64,000 nucleotides of DNA from Theocolax elegans (lineage: Eukaryota > Arthropoda > Insecta > Hymenoptera > Cerocephalidae). Location: assembly GCA_026168455.1 (NCBI GenBank), contig CM047426.1, positions 51,877,085-51,941,084 on the forward strand. The letters run 5' to 3'. The notes under the pieces are model-generated. The model searched no databases and was not told where the DNA came from. It was given only the letters and a program-made list of their open reading frames with translations. A program made the translations under genes and the position numbers. Positions 31,364 through 43,128 of the stretch are shown piece by piece. Within the stretch, counting starts at the first letter, position 1. Every line of letters begins with the position of its first letter.

Positions 31364-32007
31364 AAAATAATATTAAGCAGAAATATATACATTAATTTTA
31401 CAATTATACAATGTACAAAAATTTTATATTATTCATAAATAAATTATTTTAAAACAATAAATAATCTATTCATTTATCGCACCTATACACTTACCTATAT
31501 ATCCTATTTATTAATTTTAAATAATCATTGAAAATATCCAAATAATATATAATACGTATAACCTATTATACGTGTACTTCGCTCACTTTCCCTCTCTCTC
31601 TCCCTCTTCACCTCTACTTGTATCTATATCTGTACATCGTTTGGAAAAATAAAGAAACAGCTGAGTCTCCGAACTGGCAGCGTGCCCCCTATGCTTACGA
31701 TGACGTATCCTCCGCATGGGCCCACGCATATCCATTCATAATACGTCACGAGCATTTTCCTCCCAATACGGCAGACAAGTGTCACCCATCCCCTCCATCA
31801 AGACTCCTACAATGCCCTGTATATGAGAAAATATACATACCCCCCACTACGCGATCCCTCGCTCAACACCTCCAACACTATGACTCATGTCACGCAGACA
31901 CACGACCATCCGCCAAAATTTCCGACTTTCCACGAGTTTTCCTACTTTCCCCCACCGCCGCCGCCATCTTTGCCGCCATTTTTTCCTATAGTGGCCCACA
32001 TACTACT
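31364..32007 (-). repeat. Polinton right terminal inverted repeat
   Basis: About 644 bp, reverse complement of 8928-9573 with few differences. Ends CATACTACT at 32007. Confidence 0.92.
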
Positions 32008-32013
32008 GTGAAA
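32008..32013. repeat. Polinton target-site duplication, right (GTGAAA)
   Basis: Perfect copy of 8922-8927 directly after the terminus. Confidence 0.95.
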
Positions 32014-32144
32014 TGCATCAATTTAGGAGAACTACTGGACACCTCTAAAACATATTTCCACTGTTATAGCAAGATTCATTTTTTTCATTTTCGATTTCAC
32101 AGACAAGCACCCATATATAATCTATAAATATTTCGCCGCCGCCG

Positions 32145-33510
32145 CCATGTCTAAGATTTCACACTCTAAACCCTAATCTGTAAAAATCGACATTAGAATG
32201 TTTAAATTCGTGATTTTACAGTTTATGAAATGGTTGAAATCATAAAATTACACTTTACAGTAGGTAAAATACATAGTTTACACTTTAAGCAATGGAAATT
32301 GTGATATTTACAGATTTAAAATGTGTAAAATATGAAATTTACAGCAGTGAAAAGTGCGAAGATTCGGCGACTAAATACAAAACTGTAAATTGAAGATTTT
32401 ACATTTACCAAAAGAGTAAAATGGTAGAATTACACATCTGAAAAGTGCAAATTGTAAAAATAATATTTTTCCGAAGCGTAAGATGTAATAGAATTGGAAA
32501 AAAATAGAATTTAACTCTTTTATAAAGGCTAAAAGTACTCACCTTACGATTTGTAAAGTGTAAATATAGAGAATAACGATATGGAAAACTGTAAAATCTC
32601 GTGCATTGATTTAAATCTATAAATATTAGATTTTCAATTTCTTGGAAAGAAGAAAATAATAAAAGTTTATTTATATATAGAGTATAAGTAGAGGGTTTTA
32701 TTTAGAAGAATTATAAGTTAATTAATGTTTAGGTTGCGAAAACGATTCTCATACACCACAAATACATACAATATTTCAATTTATTTTATACATATGAAAC
32801 GGCATACTTGTATACTATGTATGTACATTTGTATACGTATGCTGCTTGAAAGCAGCGAATTAATAGAGCCTCCTATTTGCGATAGTGCGCTTTTCCTCGG
32901 AGCACATGTTCGACTGCGACATATATAAGAATGGTTTTCGCTATAACTTAAATATTAATTTAGATTATAATTCTTCTAATTAAAACCCTCTACTTATATT
33001 CTATGTATAAATAAACTTTTATTATTTTCTTCTTTCCAAGAAGTTGAAAATCTAATATTTATAGATTTAAATCAATGCACGAGATTTTACAGTTTTTCAA
33101 ATCGTTATTTTCTATATTTACACTTTCCAAATCGTAAGCTGAGTACTTTTAACCTTTATAAAAGAGTTAAATTCTATTTTTTTCCTTCTATTACATCTTA
33201 CGCTTTTGAAACATTTAATTTTTACAATTTGCACTTTTCAGATGTGTAATTCTACCATTTTACTCTTTTGGTAAATGTAAAATCTTCAATTTACAGTTTT
33301 GTATTTAGTCGCCGAATCTTCGCACTTTTCACTGCTGTAAATTTCATATTTTACACATTTTAAATCTGTAAATATCACAATTTCCATTAAATTATGTATT
33401 TTACCTATTGTAAAGTGTAATTTTATGATTTTAACCTTTTCATAAACTGTAAAATCACGAATTTAAACATTCTAACGTCGATTTTTACAGATAAGGGTTT
33501 AGAGTGCAGA
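32145..33510. mobile_element. Foldback element with ~560-bp inverted repeats
   Basis: 32145-32705 pairs with the reverse complement of about 32960-33510 (for example AAGTAGAGGGTTTTA at 32686 against TAAAACCCTCTACTT at 32982). The roughly 255-bp centre has no convincing gene. Arms are AT-rich with TTTACA/GTAAA modules every 20-35 bp. Related sequence (CGCCGCCGCC, GTGTCTAAGA) recurs at 44810-44860. Probably a non-autonomous foldback transposon. Confidence 0.75.
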
Positions 33511-33587
33511 ACCCAACATATATATACATACGCCGCCGTTGTGTATAAGAATTTTTCATTGCCCATATATCGGCATATATATATATA

Positions 33588-34040
33588 TATGGGCTATTTC
33601 ACGTCAAGTAGTACGATGAAAACTTTAAATCGCTCCAAAATTTGAGAACAGGCTGGAAATATCTTCCAGAAGATACAAAAAAAAATTTGGGTGCTAAAAA
33701 TAATTTGCCTATGAGTTATTCCACCATGAAAAATGGAAATTTTTCAATTTTTTAGAAAAATTGCTATTTTCAACGCCATTTATCTCAAAATCTATTGATT
33801 TTTTTGAAAAAACATTATGAACAACTTTTGTTCAAAATAATCTTTTGAACTTATCTACCTGGGTTACAATTCTTAATTTTGAAATCTCGAAGAAATAGAA
33901 CACCCGGAAATATTGAATATCAAAAAAAGGCGACCACGCCACAATCAATTTTGATCTATCACCGCTCAAAAGATCATATTTTTTGAGAGCTTTCGAATGG
34001 CGGTGGTTAGATTATTGGCCAAGACCGCTATATAAACTAT
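33588..34040 (+). repeat. Dispersed repeat, GGGCTATTTCACGTCAAG family
   Basis: Starts GGGCTATTTCACGTCAAGTA and runs to TTATTGGCCAAGACCGC. The same block occurs reversed at 45310-45760 and 46815-47250, forward at 51402-51810 and 51805-52240, and as a hairpin at 54606-55075. Confidence 0.8.
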
Positions 34041-35089
34041 ATGGTAAGATATTTATGTTTATCAAAGAAGCTATAATATATAAGTTATTATGATGATTCA
34101 AGGTTACTTATTCGATAAATTAACAATAATTTGAAAAAGCGTGTATTATTCAAAAAATACTGATTTAAACAGCAACTATTCTCTTCACTATTCTTCATAT
34201 TTTGAGCATAGATTATATTTACAATAACATTCTGAAAAAAAGGACTAAAAGTTTTTTTTTAATTAATAATTGCTGTTTTTTGTAGTATTTAAATTGGTTT
34301 TGTCATTTCTCCTTTAAATCTGGCCAAATATTTCACCAGGTTTCTGCAACAGCACAAAATTCTACATCAGAGTATATGGAAGCAAAATTTTTTCAATGCC
34401 AATAACAAAAACCATCGCATTGTAAAGTCGCTAAAAAATTTGTACGCTTCAGCGTAGAAGTGAGATATTTTTTTCGTGTTGTTCATATAAACTATGTTCA
34501 AAAAAAAATTTTTTGCTTTACCTATTGATTAATGAAATCCATCTATTTTTAATTTATATTTTGTGATTATTAAAACTTAAAAATGCCTTAGCAATGAATG
34601 TCTTAGTCTGAATGTTTTAGCAATATACCCAAAATTTTCCAAATTTTAAATTGATTATTTAAAATTACTATGTTTGCGTTGAAAGTTTATGACTTATTTA
34701 CTAATAATTAGCATCTAAAAAATGTTTACTCAATTATTATTAAAAAAATTATTATTTCTTAAAAAATCAAAACGTTATGCCCTTGCTTTTGTTTTAAACT
34801 ACCTGTTATGAATTTTTTTAGATATTTATTTAATATATTAACGAGCCAAAAACGCTCGCTTCGCTCGCGATTAAAACAAGGTTTGGGACACAATATTAAA
34901 AAAAATACAATATCGAAAGAAAATGTAATAGAAGAATCTCAAAATTATAAAGAAGAATTAAAAACAAAGATAATGTAAAAATAAGTATTGACAGAAAACA
35001 AAAACAAGAAATAGTCAACAAAAATAATACTGAAGACAAAAATATTAATATATTAAAACAAGGTATTAAAATAAAAAATATCCAGGAAA
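34041..35089. other. AT-rich non-coding DNA before the satellite
   Basis: No gene recognised. A short GC-rich inverted motif CTCGCTTCGCTCGCG lies at 34854-34870. Confidence 0.4.
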
Positions 35090-38000
35090 TCCCGTAATTA
35101 GTGGAGTCTTTCTGAAATATTTCAGCAATTCCCAAAATTTCTAGGAAATCCCGTAACTTGTAGCGTCATCCCGAAATACCTCATAAATTCCCGAAATATC
35201 CTGGAAATTCCACAATTAGTGGAGACATTTCGAAATACCTCAGAAATTCCCGAAATATCCAGGAAAACCCTTAATTTGTAGAGTTATCCAAAAATACCAC
35301 ATAAATTCCCGAAATACCCAGGAAATACCATAATTAGAGGAGTTTTTTTTTTTAAATATTTCAGTAATTCCCGAAATATCCAGGAAATTCCACAATTAGT
35401 GGAGACATTTCGAAATACCTCAGAAATTCCCGAAATATCCAGGAAATCCCGTAATTAGCAGCGTCATCCCGAAATAAATCAGAAATTTCCGAAATATCCA
35501 GGAAATACCACAATTAGTGGAGACATTTCGAAATACATCAGAAATTCCCGAAATATCCAGGAAATCACTTAATTTGTAGAGTTATCCAGAAATTCCTTAG
35601 AAATTCCCGAAATATCCAGGAAATCCCGTAATTAGTGGAGTCTCTCTGAAATATTTCAGAAATTCCCGAAATATAAGGGAAATTCCGTAATTAGTAGATT
35701 CATCCCGAATTTCCACAGAAATTAGCGTAATATCCAGGAAATCCCGTAATTGGTAGAATCATCCCGAAGTACCTCGGAATTCCCAAAAGATCCAGGAAAT
35801 CCCGTAATTGGTAGATTCATCCCGAATTTCCTCAGATATTCCCGAAATATCCAGGAAATACCATAATTAGTGGAGTCTTTCTGAAATATTTCAGAAATTC
35901 CCAAAATATCCAGGAAATTCCGTTATTATTGGTGTTATCCCGAATTTCCTCAGAAATTCCCGAAAGATCCAGGAAATCCCGTAATTGGTAGAGTCATCAC
36001 GAATTTCCTCAGATATTCCCGAAATATCAAGGAAATCCCGTAATTAGTAGCGTCATTCCACAATATCTCAGAAATTCCCGAAATATCCTGGAAATCCCGT
36101 AATTAGTAGAGTTATCCAGAAATACCTCAGAAATTCCCGAAAGATCCAGGAAATCCCGTAATTAGTAGAGTTATCAAAAAATACCACAGAAATTCTCGAA
36201 ATATCCAGGAAATACCATAATTAGTGGAGTTTTTTTTTCAATACCTCAGCAATTCCCAAAAGATCCAGGAAATCCCGTAATTGGTAGATTCATCCCGAAT
36301 TTCCTCAGATATTCCCGAAATATCCAGGAAATACCATAATTAGTGGAGTCTTTCTGAAATATTTCAGAAATTCCCAAAATATCCAGGAAATTCCGTTATT
36401 ATTGGTGTTATCCCGAATTTCCTCAGAAATTCCCGAAAGATCCAGGAAATCCCGTAATTGGTAGAGTCATCACGAATTTCCTCAGATATTCCCGAAATAT
36501 CAAGGAAATCCCGTAATTAGTAGCGTCATTCCACAATATCTCAGAAATTCCCGAAATATCCTGGAAATCCCGTAATTAGTAGAGTTATCCAGAAATACCT
36601 CAGAAATTCCCGAAAGATCCAGGAAATCCCGTAATTAGTAGAGTTATCAAAAAATACCACAGAAATTCTCGAAATATCCAGGAAATACCATAATTAGTGG
36701 AGTTTTTTTTTCAATACCTCAGCAATTACCGAAAGATCCAGGAAATCCCGTAATTGGTAGAATCATCACGAAATTCCTCAGATATTCCCGAAATATCCAG
36801 AAAATCCCGTAATTAGTGGAGTCTTTATGAAATATTTGAGAAATTCCCGAAATATCCAGAAATTCCCGTAATTGGTAGCGTCATCTCGAAATACCACAGG
36901 AATTCCCGAAAGATCCAGGAAATTCCGTAATTATTAGTCATCACGAAATTCCTCACATATTCCCGAAATATCCAGAAAATCCCGTAATTAGTGAAGTCTT
37001 TCTGAAATATTTCAGAAATTCCCGAAATATCCAGGAAATCCCTTATTTAGTAGAGTTATCCAGAAATACCTCAAATATCCCGAAATATCCAGGATATTCC
37101 GTTATTATTGGTGTTATCCCGAATTTCCTGAGAAATGCCCGAAAGATCCAGGAAATCCCGTAATTGGTAGAGTCATCACGAATTTCCTCAGATATTCCCG
37201 AAATATCTAGGAAATCCCGTAATTAGTAGCGTCATTCCAAAATATCTCAGAAATTCCCGAAATATCCTGGAAATCCCGTAATTAGTATAGTTATCCAGAA
37301 ATACCTCAGAAATTCCCCAAATATCCAGGAAATCCCTTAATTTGTAGAGTTATCCAAAAATAACACAGAAATTCTCGAAATATCCAGAAAATACCATAAT
37401 TAGTGGAGTTTTTTATGAAATACCTCAGCAATTACCAAAAGATCCAGGAAATCTCGTAATTGGTAGAATCGTCACGAAATTCCTCAGATATTCCCGAAAT
37501 ATCCAGAAAGTCCCGTAATTAGTGGAGTCTTAAGAAATATTTGAGAAATTCCCGAAATATCCAGAAATTCCCGTAATTGGTAGCGTCATCTCGAAATACC
37601 ACAGGAATTCCCGAAAGATCCAGGAAATTCCGTAATTATTAGTCATCACGAAATTCCTCACATATTCCCGAAATATCCAGAAAATCCCGTAATTAGTGAA
37701 GTCTTTCTGAAATATTTCAGAAATTCCCGAAATATCCAGGAAATCCCTTATTTAGTAGAGTTATCCAGAAATACCTCAAATATCCCGAAATATCCAGGAT
37801 ATTCCGTTATTATTGGTGTTATCCCGAATTTCCTGAGAAATGCCCGAAAGATCCAGGAAATCCCGTAATTGGTAGAGTCATCACGAATTTCCTCAGATAT
37901 TCCCGAAATATCTAGGAAATCCCGTAATTAGTAGCGTCATTCCAAAATATCTCAGAAATTCCCGAAATATCCTGGAAATCCCGTAATTAGTATAGTTATC

Positions 38001-41000
38001 CAGAAATACCTCAGAAATTCCCCAAATATCCAGGAAATCCCTTAATTTGTAGAGTTATCCAAAAATAACCCAGAAATTCTCGAAATATCCAGAAAATACC
38101 ATAATTAGTGGAGTTTTTTATGAAATACCTCAGCAATTACCAAAAGATCCAGGAAATCTCGTAATTGGTAGAATCGTCACGAAATTCCTCAGATATTCCC
38201 GAAATATCCAGAAAGTCCCGTAATTATTAGTCATCCCGAATTTTTTCAGAAATTCCCGAAATTTCCAGAAAATCCCGTTATTATTGGTGTTATCCCGAAT
38301 TTACTCAGAAATTTCCGAAATATCCTGGAATCCCGTAATTAGTAGAGTAATCCAGAAATACCTCAGAAATTCCCGAAATTCCATGAATGGTTACTCAGAA
38401 ATTTCCGAAATATCCTGGAAATCCCGTAATTAGTAGAGTAATCCAGAAATACCTCAGAAATTCCCGAAATATCCAGGAAATTCCGTAATTAGTGGAGTCT
38501 TTCTGAAATATTTCAGAAATTCCCGAAATATCCAGGAAATTCCGTAATTAGTAACGTCATCCCGAAATACCTCAGCAATTCACGAAAGATCCTGGAAATC
38601 CCGTAATTGGTAGAATCATCACGAATTTCCACAGGTATTCCCGAAATATCCAAAAAATCCCGTAATTAGTGGAGTCTTCATGAAATATTTGAGAACTTCC
38701 CGAAATACCCAGAAATTCCCGTAATTGGTAGCGTCATCTCGAAATACCTCAGGAATTCCCGAAAGATCCAGGATATTCCGTAATTATTAGTCATCCCGAA
38801 TTTTTTCAGAAATTCCCGAAATTTCCAGAAAATCCCGTTATTATTGGTGTTATCCCGAATTTACTCAAAAATTTCCGAAATATCCTGGAAATCCCGTAAT
38901 TAGTGGAGTCTTTCTGAAATCTTTCTGAAATTCCCGAAATATCCAGAAATTCCCGTTATTATTGGTGTTATACCGAATTTACTCAAAAATTTCCGAAATA
39001 TCCTGGAAATCCCGTAATTAGTGGAGTCTTTCTGAAATATTTCTGAAATTCCCGAAATATCCAGAAATTCCCGTAATTGGTAGCGTCATCTCGAAATACC
39101 TCAGGAATTTCCGAAATATCCTGGAAATCCCGTAATTAGTAGAGTGATCCAGAAATATCTCACAAAATTCCCGAAATATCCAGGATATTCCGTAATTAGT
39201 GGAGTCTTTCTGAAATATTTCTGAAATTCCCGAAATATCCAGTAAATTCCGTAATTTGTAACATCATCCCGAAATACCTCAGCAATTCCCGAAAGATCTT
39301 GGAAATCCCGTAATTGGTAGAATCATCACGAATTTCCTCAGATATTCCCGAAATATCCAAAAAATCCCGTAATTAGTGGAGTCTTTATGAAATATTTGAG
39401 AAATTCCCGAAATATCCAGAAATTCCCGTAATTGGTAGCGTCATCTCGAAATACCTCAGGAATTCCCGAAAGATCCAGGAAATCCCGTATTTGGTAGAGT
39501 CATCACGAATTTCCTCAGATGTTCCCGAAATATCCAGGAAATCCCGTAATTATTCGTCATCCCGAATTTTTTCAGAAATTCCCGAAATTTCCAGAAAATC
39601 CCGTTATTATCGGTGTTATCCCGAATTTACTCAGAAATTTCCGAAATATCCTGGAAATCCCGTAATTAGTAGAGTGATCCAGAAATACCTCAGGAATTCC
39701 CGAAATATCCAGGAAATTCCGTAATTAGTGGAGTCTTTCTGAAATATTTCAGAAATTCCCGAAATATCCAGGAAATTCTGTAATTAGTAACGTCATCCCG
39801 AAATACCTCAGCAATTCACGAAAGATCCTGGAAATCCCGTAATTGGTAGAATCATCACGAATTTCCTCAGGTGTTCCCGAAATATCCAAAAATTCCCGTA
39901 ATTAGTGGAGTCTTCATGAAATATTTGAGAACTTCCCGAAATACCCAGAAATTCCCGTAATTGGTAGCGTCATCTCGAAATACCTCAGGAATTCCCGAAA
40001 GATCCAGGATATTCCGTAATTATTAGTCATCCCGAATTTTTTCAGAAATTCCCGAAATTTACAGAAAATCTCGTTATTATTGGTGTTATCCCGAATTTAC
40101 TCAGAAATTTCCGGAATATCCTGGAAATCCCGTAATTAGTAGAATGATCCAGAAATATCTCAGAAATTCCCGAAATATCCAGGAAATTCCGTAATTAGTG
40201 GAGTCTTTCTGAAATATTTCTGAAATACCCGAAATATCCAGTAAATTCCGTAATTTGTAACGTCATCCCGAAATACCTCAGCAATTCCCGAAAGATCTTG
40301 GAAATCCCGTAATTGGTAGAATCATCACGAATTTCCTCAGTTATTCCCGAAATATCCAAAAAATCCCGTAATTAGTGGAGTCTTTATGAAATATTTGAGA
40401 AATTCCCGAAATATCCAGAAATTCCCGTAATTGGTAGCGTCATCTCGAAATACCTCAGGAATTCCCGAAAGATCCAGGAAATCCCGTATTTGGTAGAGTC
40501 ATCACGAATTTCCTCAGATGTTCCCGAAATATCCAGGAAATCCCGTAATTAGTAGCGTCATCCCGAAATACCTCAGAAATTCCTGAAAGATCCAGGAATT
40601 CCCGTAATTAGTAGACATCCCGAATTTTTCCAGAAATTCCTGAAATATCCAGAAAATCCCGTTATTATTGGTGTTATACCGAATTTACTCAAAAATTTCC
40701 GAAATATCCTGGAAATCCCGTAATTAGTGGAGTCTTTCTGAAATATTTCTGAAATTCCCGAAATATCCAGAAATTCCCGTAATTGGTAGCGTCATCTCGA
40801 AATACCTCAGCAATTCCCGAAAGATCTTGGAAATCCCGTAATTGGTAGAATCATCACGAATTTCCTCAGATATTCCCGAAATATCCAAAAAATCCCGTAA
40901 TTAGTGGAGTCTTTATGAAATATTTGAGAAATTCCCGAAATATCCAGAAATTCCCGTAATTGGTAGCGTCATCTCGAAATACCTCAGGAATTCCCGAAAA

Positions 41001-41480
41001 ATCCAGGAAATCCCGTAATTAGTAGCGTCATCCCGAAATACCTCAGAAATTCCCGAAAGATCCAGGAATTCCCGTAATTGCTAGAGTCATCACGAATTTC
41101 CTCATATATTCCCGAAATATCCAGAAAATTCCGTCATTAGTGGAGTCTTTCTGAAATATTTCAGAAATTCCCGAAATATCCAAGAAATCCCGTAATTAGT
41201 AGTCATCCCGAATTTTCCAGAAATTCCCGAAATATCCAGAAATTCCCGTAATGAGTAGCGCCATCCCGAAATACCTCAGGAATTCCCGCAAGATCGAGGA
41301 AATTCCGTAATTGGTAGAGTCATTACGAATTTCCTCAGATATTCCCGAAATATCCAGGATATCCCGTAATTAGTGGAGTCTTTCTGAAATATTTCTGAAA
41401 TTCCCGAAATATCCAGGAAACCCCGTAATTAGTCGACTCATCCCGGATTTCCTCCGAAATTCCCGAAAGATCTAGGAACT
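35090..41480. repeat. Satellite array, ~59-bp unit, about 108 copies
   Basis: Unit roughly GAAATATCCAGGAAATCCCG, then TAATTAGTAGAGTCATCC, then CGAAATACCTCAGAAATTCC. Units diverge, but longer blocks repeat: 473 bp (35811 to 36284, about 8 units) and 705 bp (36861 to 37566, about 12 units), which are higher-order repeats. Some units carry short deletions. Open frames in it (for example 39491-39724) just read the repeat. Could be pericentromeric or a long-lived minisatellite. Confidence 0.95.
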
Positions 41481-42430
41481 TTTTGTCATAATTCCAGGGA
41501 CACATAAAGTCTAAAAAAGATATTGTTTATTTATATAATTATTTACAGTAAAATGGGAATTCACAGAAAAATGCTTATTTTAGATATATTTCTAAATATA
41601 ATTTGTTATTAATATTACAAATAATATATATTTATTATAATTTTTGAATACATACAGTTTATACCTGGCACCACGACAATTAATTGTTGACAACAAAATT
41701 AATTATCGGTTGTGCAATTGTAATATTTAATGTTAAAATGTATGTATAAAAATTTGTACAGACGTACGTACGTACGCGGACTACTGAAACTTCCAAGCCA
41801 AAAAACTAATAAAAAACTACTCTTTAAAAAATGTGTAATAGTGGTAAATTTATCCTCGTATCAATGCGATCACAATGGACTCATAAAAAATGACATTCAC
41901 TAAATATTTTTTACAGTATAAGGGGTTTTTTACAGAAAAATTCACAATTTCACTTATAAAATTTTAATATTATGTAGATTATAATATTTATGTTAAAAAG
42001 TGTAAATCCGTGTAATTTGGATCTGACATTTCGTTCAGGAAAATTCAGTTAAATTAAAAAAGTTTCTTCACACACTCTTAACCCCAAAGAGTAAAAACTG
42101 AACCTTTAATGAATAATTTGATGACTTTACTACTCTTTAAGTAACGTTAAAAATCCCAAAACAACACCTTTTAAACGACTAAACAACTAAAATTACTCTT
42201 TGAACAGTGCAAAATATAAAAATTACTCTTTCCAATAGGGTAAAAAGTAAAAATTGTCCTTTAAAGAAAGAAGAAAGTGGAACTATTGCTCTATTCAAAT
42301 GTATAAACTAATAAAAATCATGAATATATCCTCTCAAGAGACTTTGTGTTAAACAAATAAAAGTAAAACAAACCAATAGTTAAGAATTCAACACATATGA
42401 TAGCTTGTGTATAATCTGAATGGACACTTT
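41481..42430. other. AT-rich DNA with ACTCTTT/AGTAAAA modules
   Basis: No gene. Repeated ATTACTCTTT, AAGAGTAAAA and TTTACAG words, like 8.8 kb and 32-33 kb. Confidence 0.4.
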
Positions 42431-42521
42431 CCAGTTACTCGAGTAATATAATAATATTGTACTATTTATTTCCAATCACTAAAGCTGTAGTGAATTTCAC
42501 CATGTTTAAACAATTCTTAAT

Positions 42522-43104
42522 TTATGTATAATAATATCGGTCTCTCCGAACCAAATGCTTTACTTTTAGATTATTGAAGGCCTATCGTACTCTTTGTCCA
42601 CTATGGTTGGTGGAATTTCCCAGAGCACGGCCTTTTAAAAGTAAAGCATTTGGTTCGGAGAGACCGATATTATTATACATATACATATTACCGAACGTTA
42701 AAATTTTGTAACAAATAACTTGCGATACGGTCTAAAAATTCGCGCTCTGGCTGGTGGCTTTTCCCACCACCAGAGGGAGACGACTATCTCTCTACACTCG
42801 TTGGAGAGATCGTCGTCTGTTTTCTATATATATAGCCGCAGAACATCTTGCTGGCGTCGCATATCATCTTGCGACAGGCGTCTAAGGTAAGATCTCCAGT
42901 TCCTTACTGAGGAGTCCAAACTGGAGATCGAGGACGAAACGCCTTTAATTATTTTAAAAGGCCGTGCTCTGGGAAATTCCACCAACCATAGTGGACAAAG
43001 AGTACGATAGGCCTTCAATAATCTAAAAGTAAAGCATTTGGTTCGGAGAGACCGATATTATTATACATATACATATTACCGAACGTTAAAATTTTGTAAC
43101 AAAT
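42522..43104. mobile_element. Ribozyme-bearing repeat element with nested inverted and direct repeats
   Basis: An insert of about 580 bp in a sequence otherwise continuous with 53.09 kb (ATTCTTAATTTATATCCAC). A 13-bp duplication ATTCTTAATTTAT flanks it. 42527-42633 is the inverted copy of 42957-43065, and 42637-42716 is an 80-bp direct repeat of 43025-43104. The centre folds into hairpins at 42744-42775, 42778-42825 and 42852-42876 and then a hammerhead ribozyme. This architecture resembles Penelope-like or retrozyme-type elements, but no coding sequence is present. Confidence 0.6.
42876..42944 (+). ncRNA. Hammerhead ribozyme, type III topology
   Basis: Stem III 42876-42881 (AGGCGT) pairs with 42939-42944 (ACGCCT). 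The cleavage site GUC is at 42880-42882. Stem I TAAGG (42883-42887) pairs with CCTTA (42902-42906). The core CTGAGGA (42907-42913) fits CUGANGA. Stem II GTCC (42914-42917) pairs with GGAC (42932-42935), and GAAA follows at 42936-42939. All invariant core bases are present. Loop I GATCTCCAGTT and loop II AACTGGAGATC are perfectly complementary over 11 nt, which would give a kissing interaction. Predicted self-cleavage is after C42882. Confidence 0.9.
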
Positions 43105-43128
43105 TCTTAATTTATATCCACTAGACCT

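Larger units (their letters stand above)
8928..32007. mobile_element. Polinton/Maverick self-synthesizing transposon (copy 1), with nested Gypsy element
   Basis: A 23.08-kb element with termini AGTAGTATGTGGG...CCCACATACTACT, long terminal inverted repeats, a 6-bp duplication and the diagnostic gene set: protein-primed PolB, retroviral-type integrase, packaging ATPase, adenain-like protease, major and minor capsid proteins. About 14.56 kb remain without the 8518-bp Gypsy insert and its 4-bp duplication, a normal size for the class. Genes run rightwards except the outward-facing ORF-A at the left end. PolB, integrase, capsid and a small basic gene are broken, so this copy is not autonomous. Polintons behave as transposons with virus-like genes (established for the class). 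Confidence 0.95.

Noticed and set aside
35090..41480. Regular ~59-bp periodicity as a possible CRISPR array
   Set aside because: There are no conserved repeats separated by unique spacers; the whole unit repeats with divergence, as in a eukaryotic satellite.
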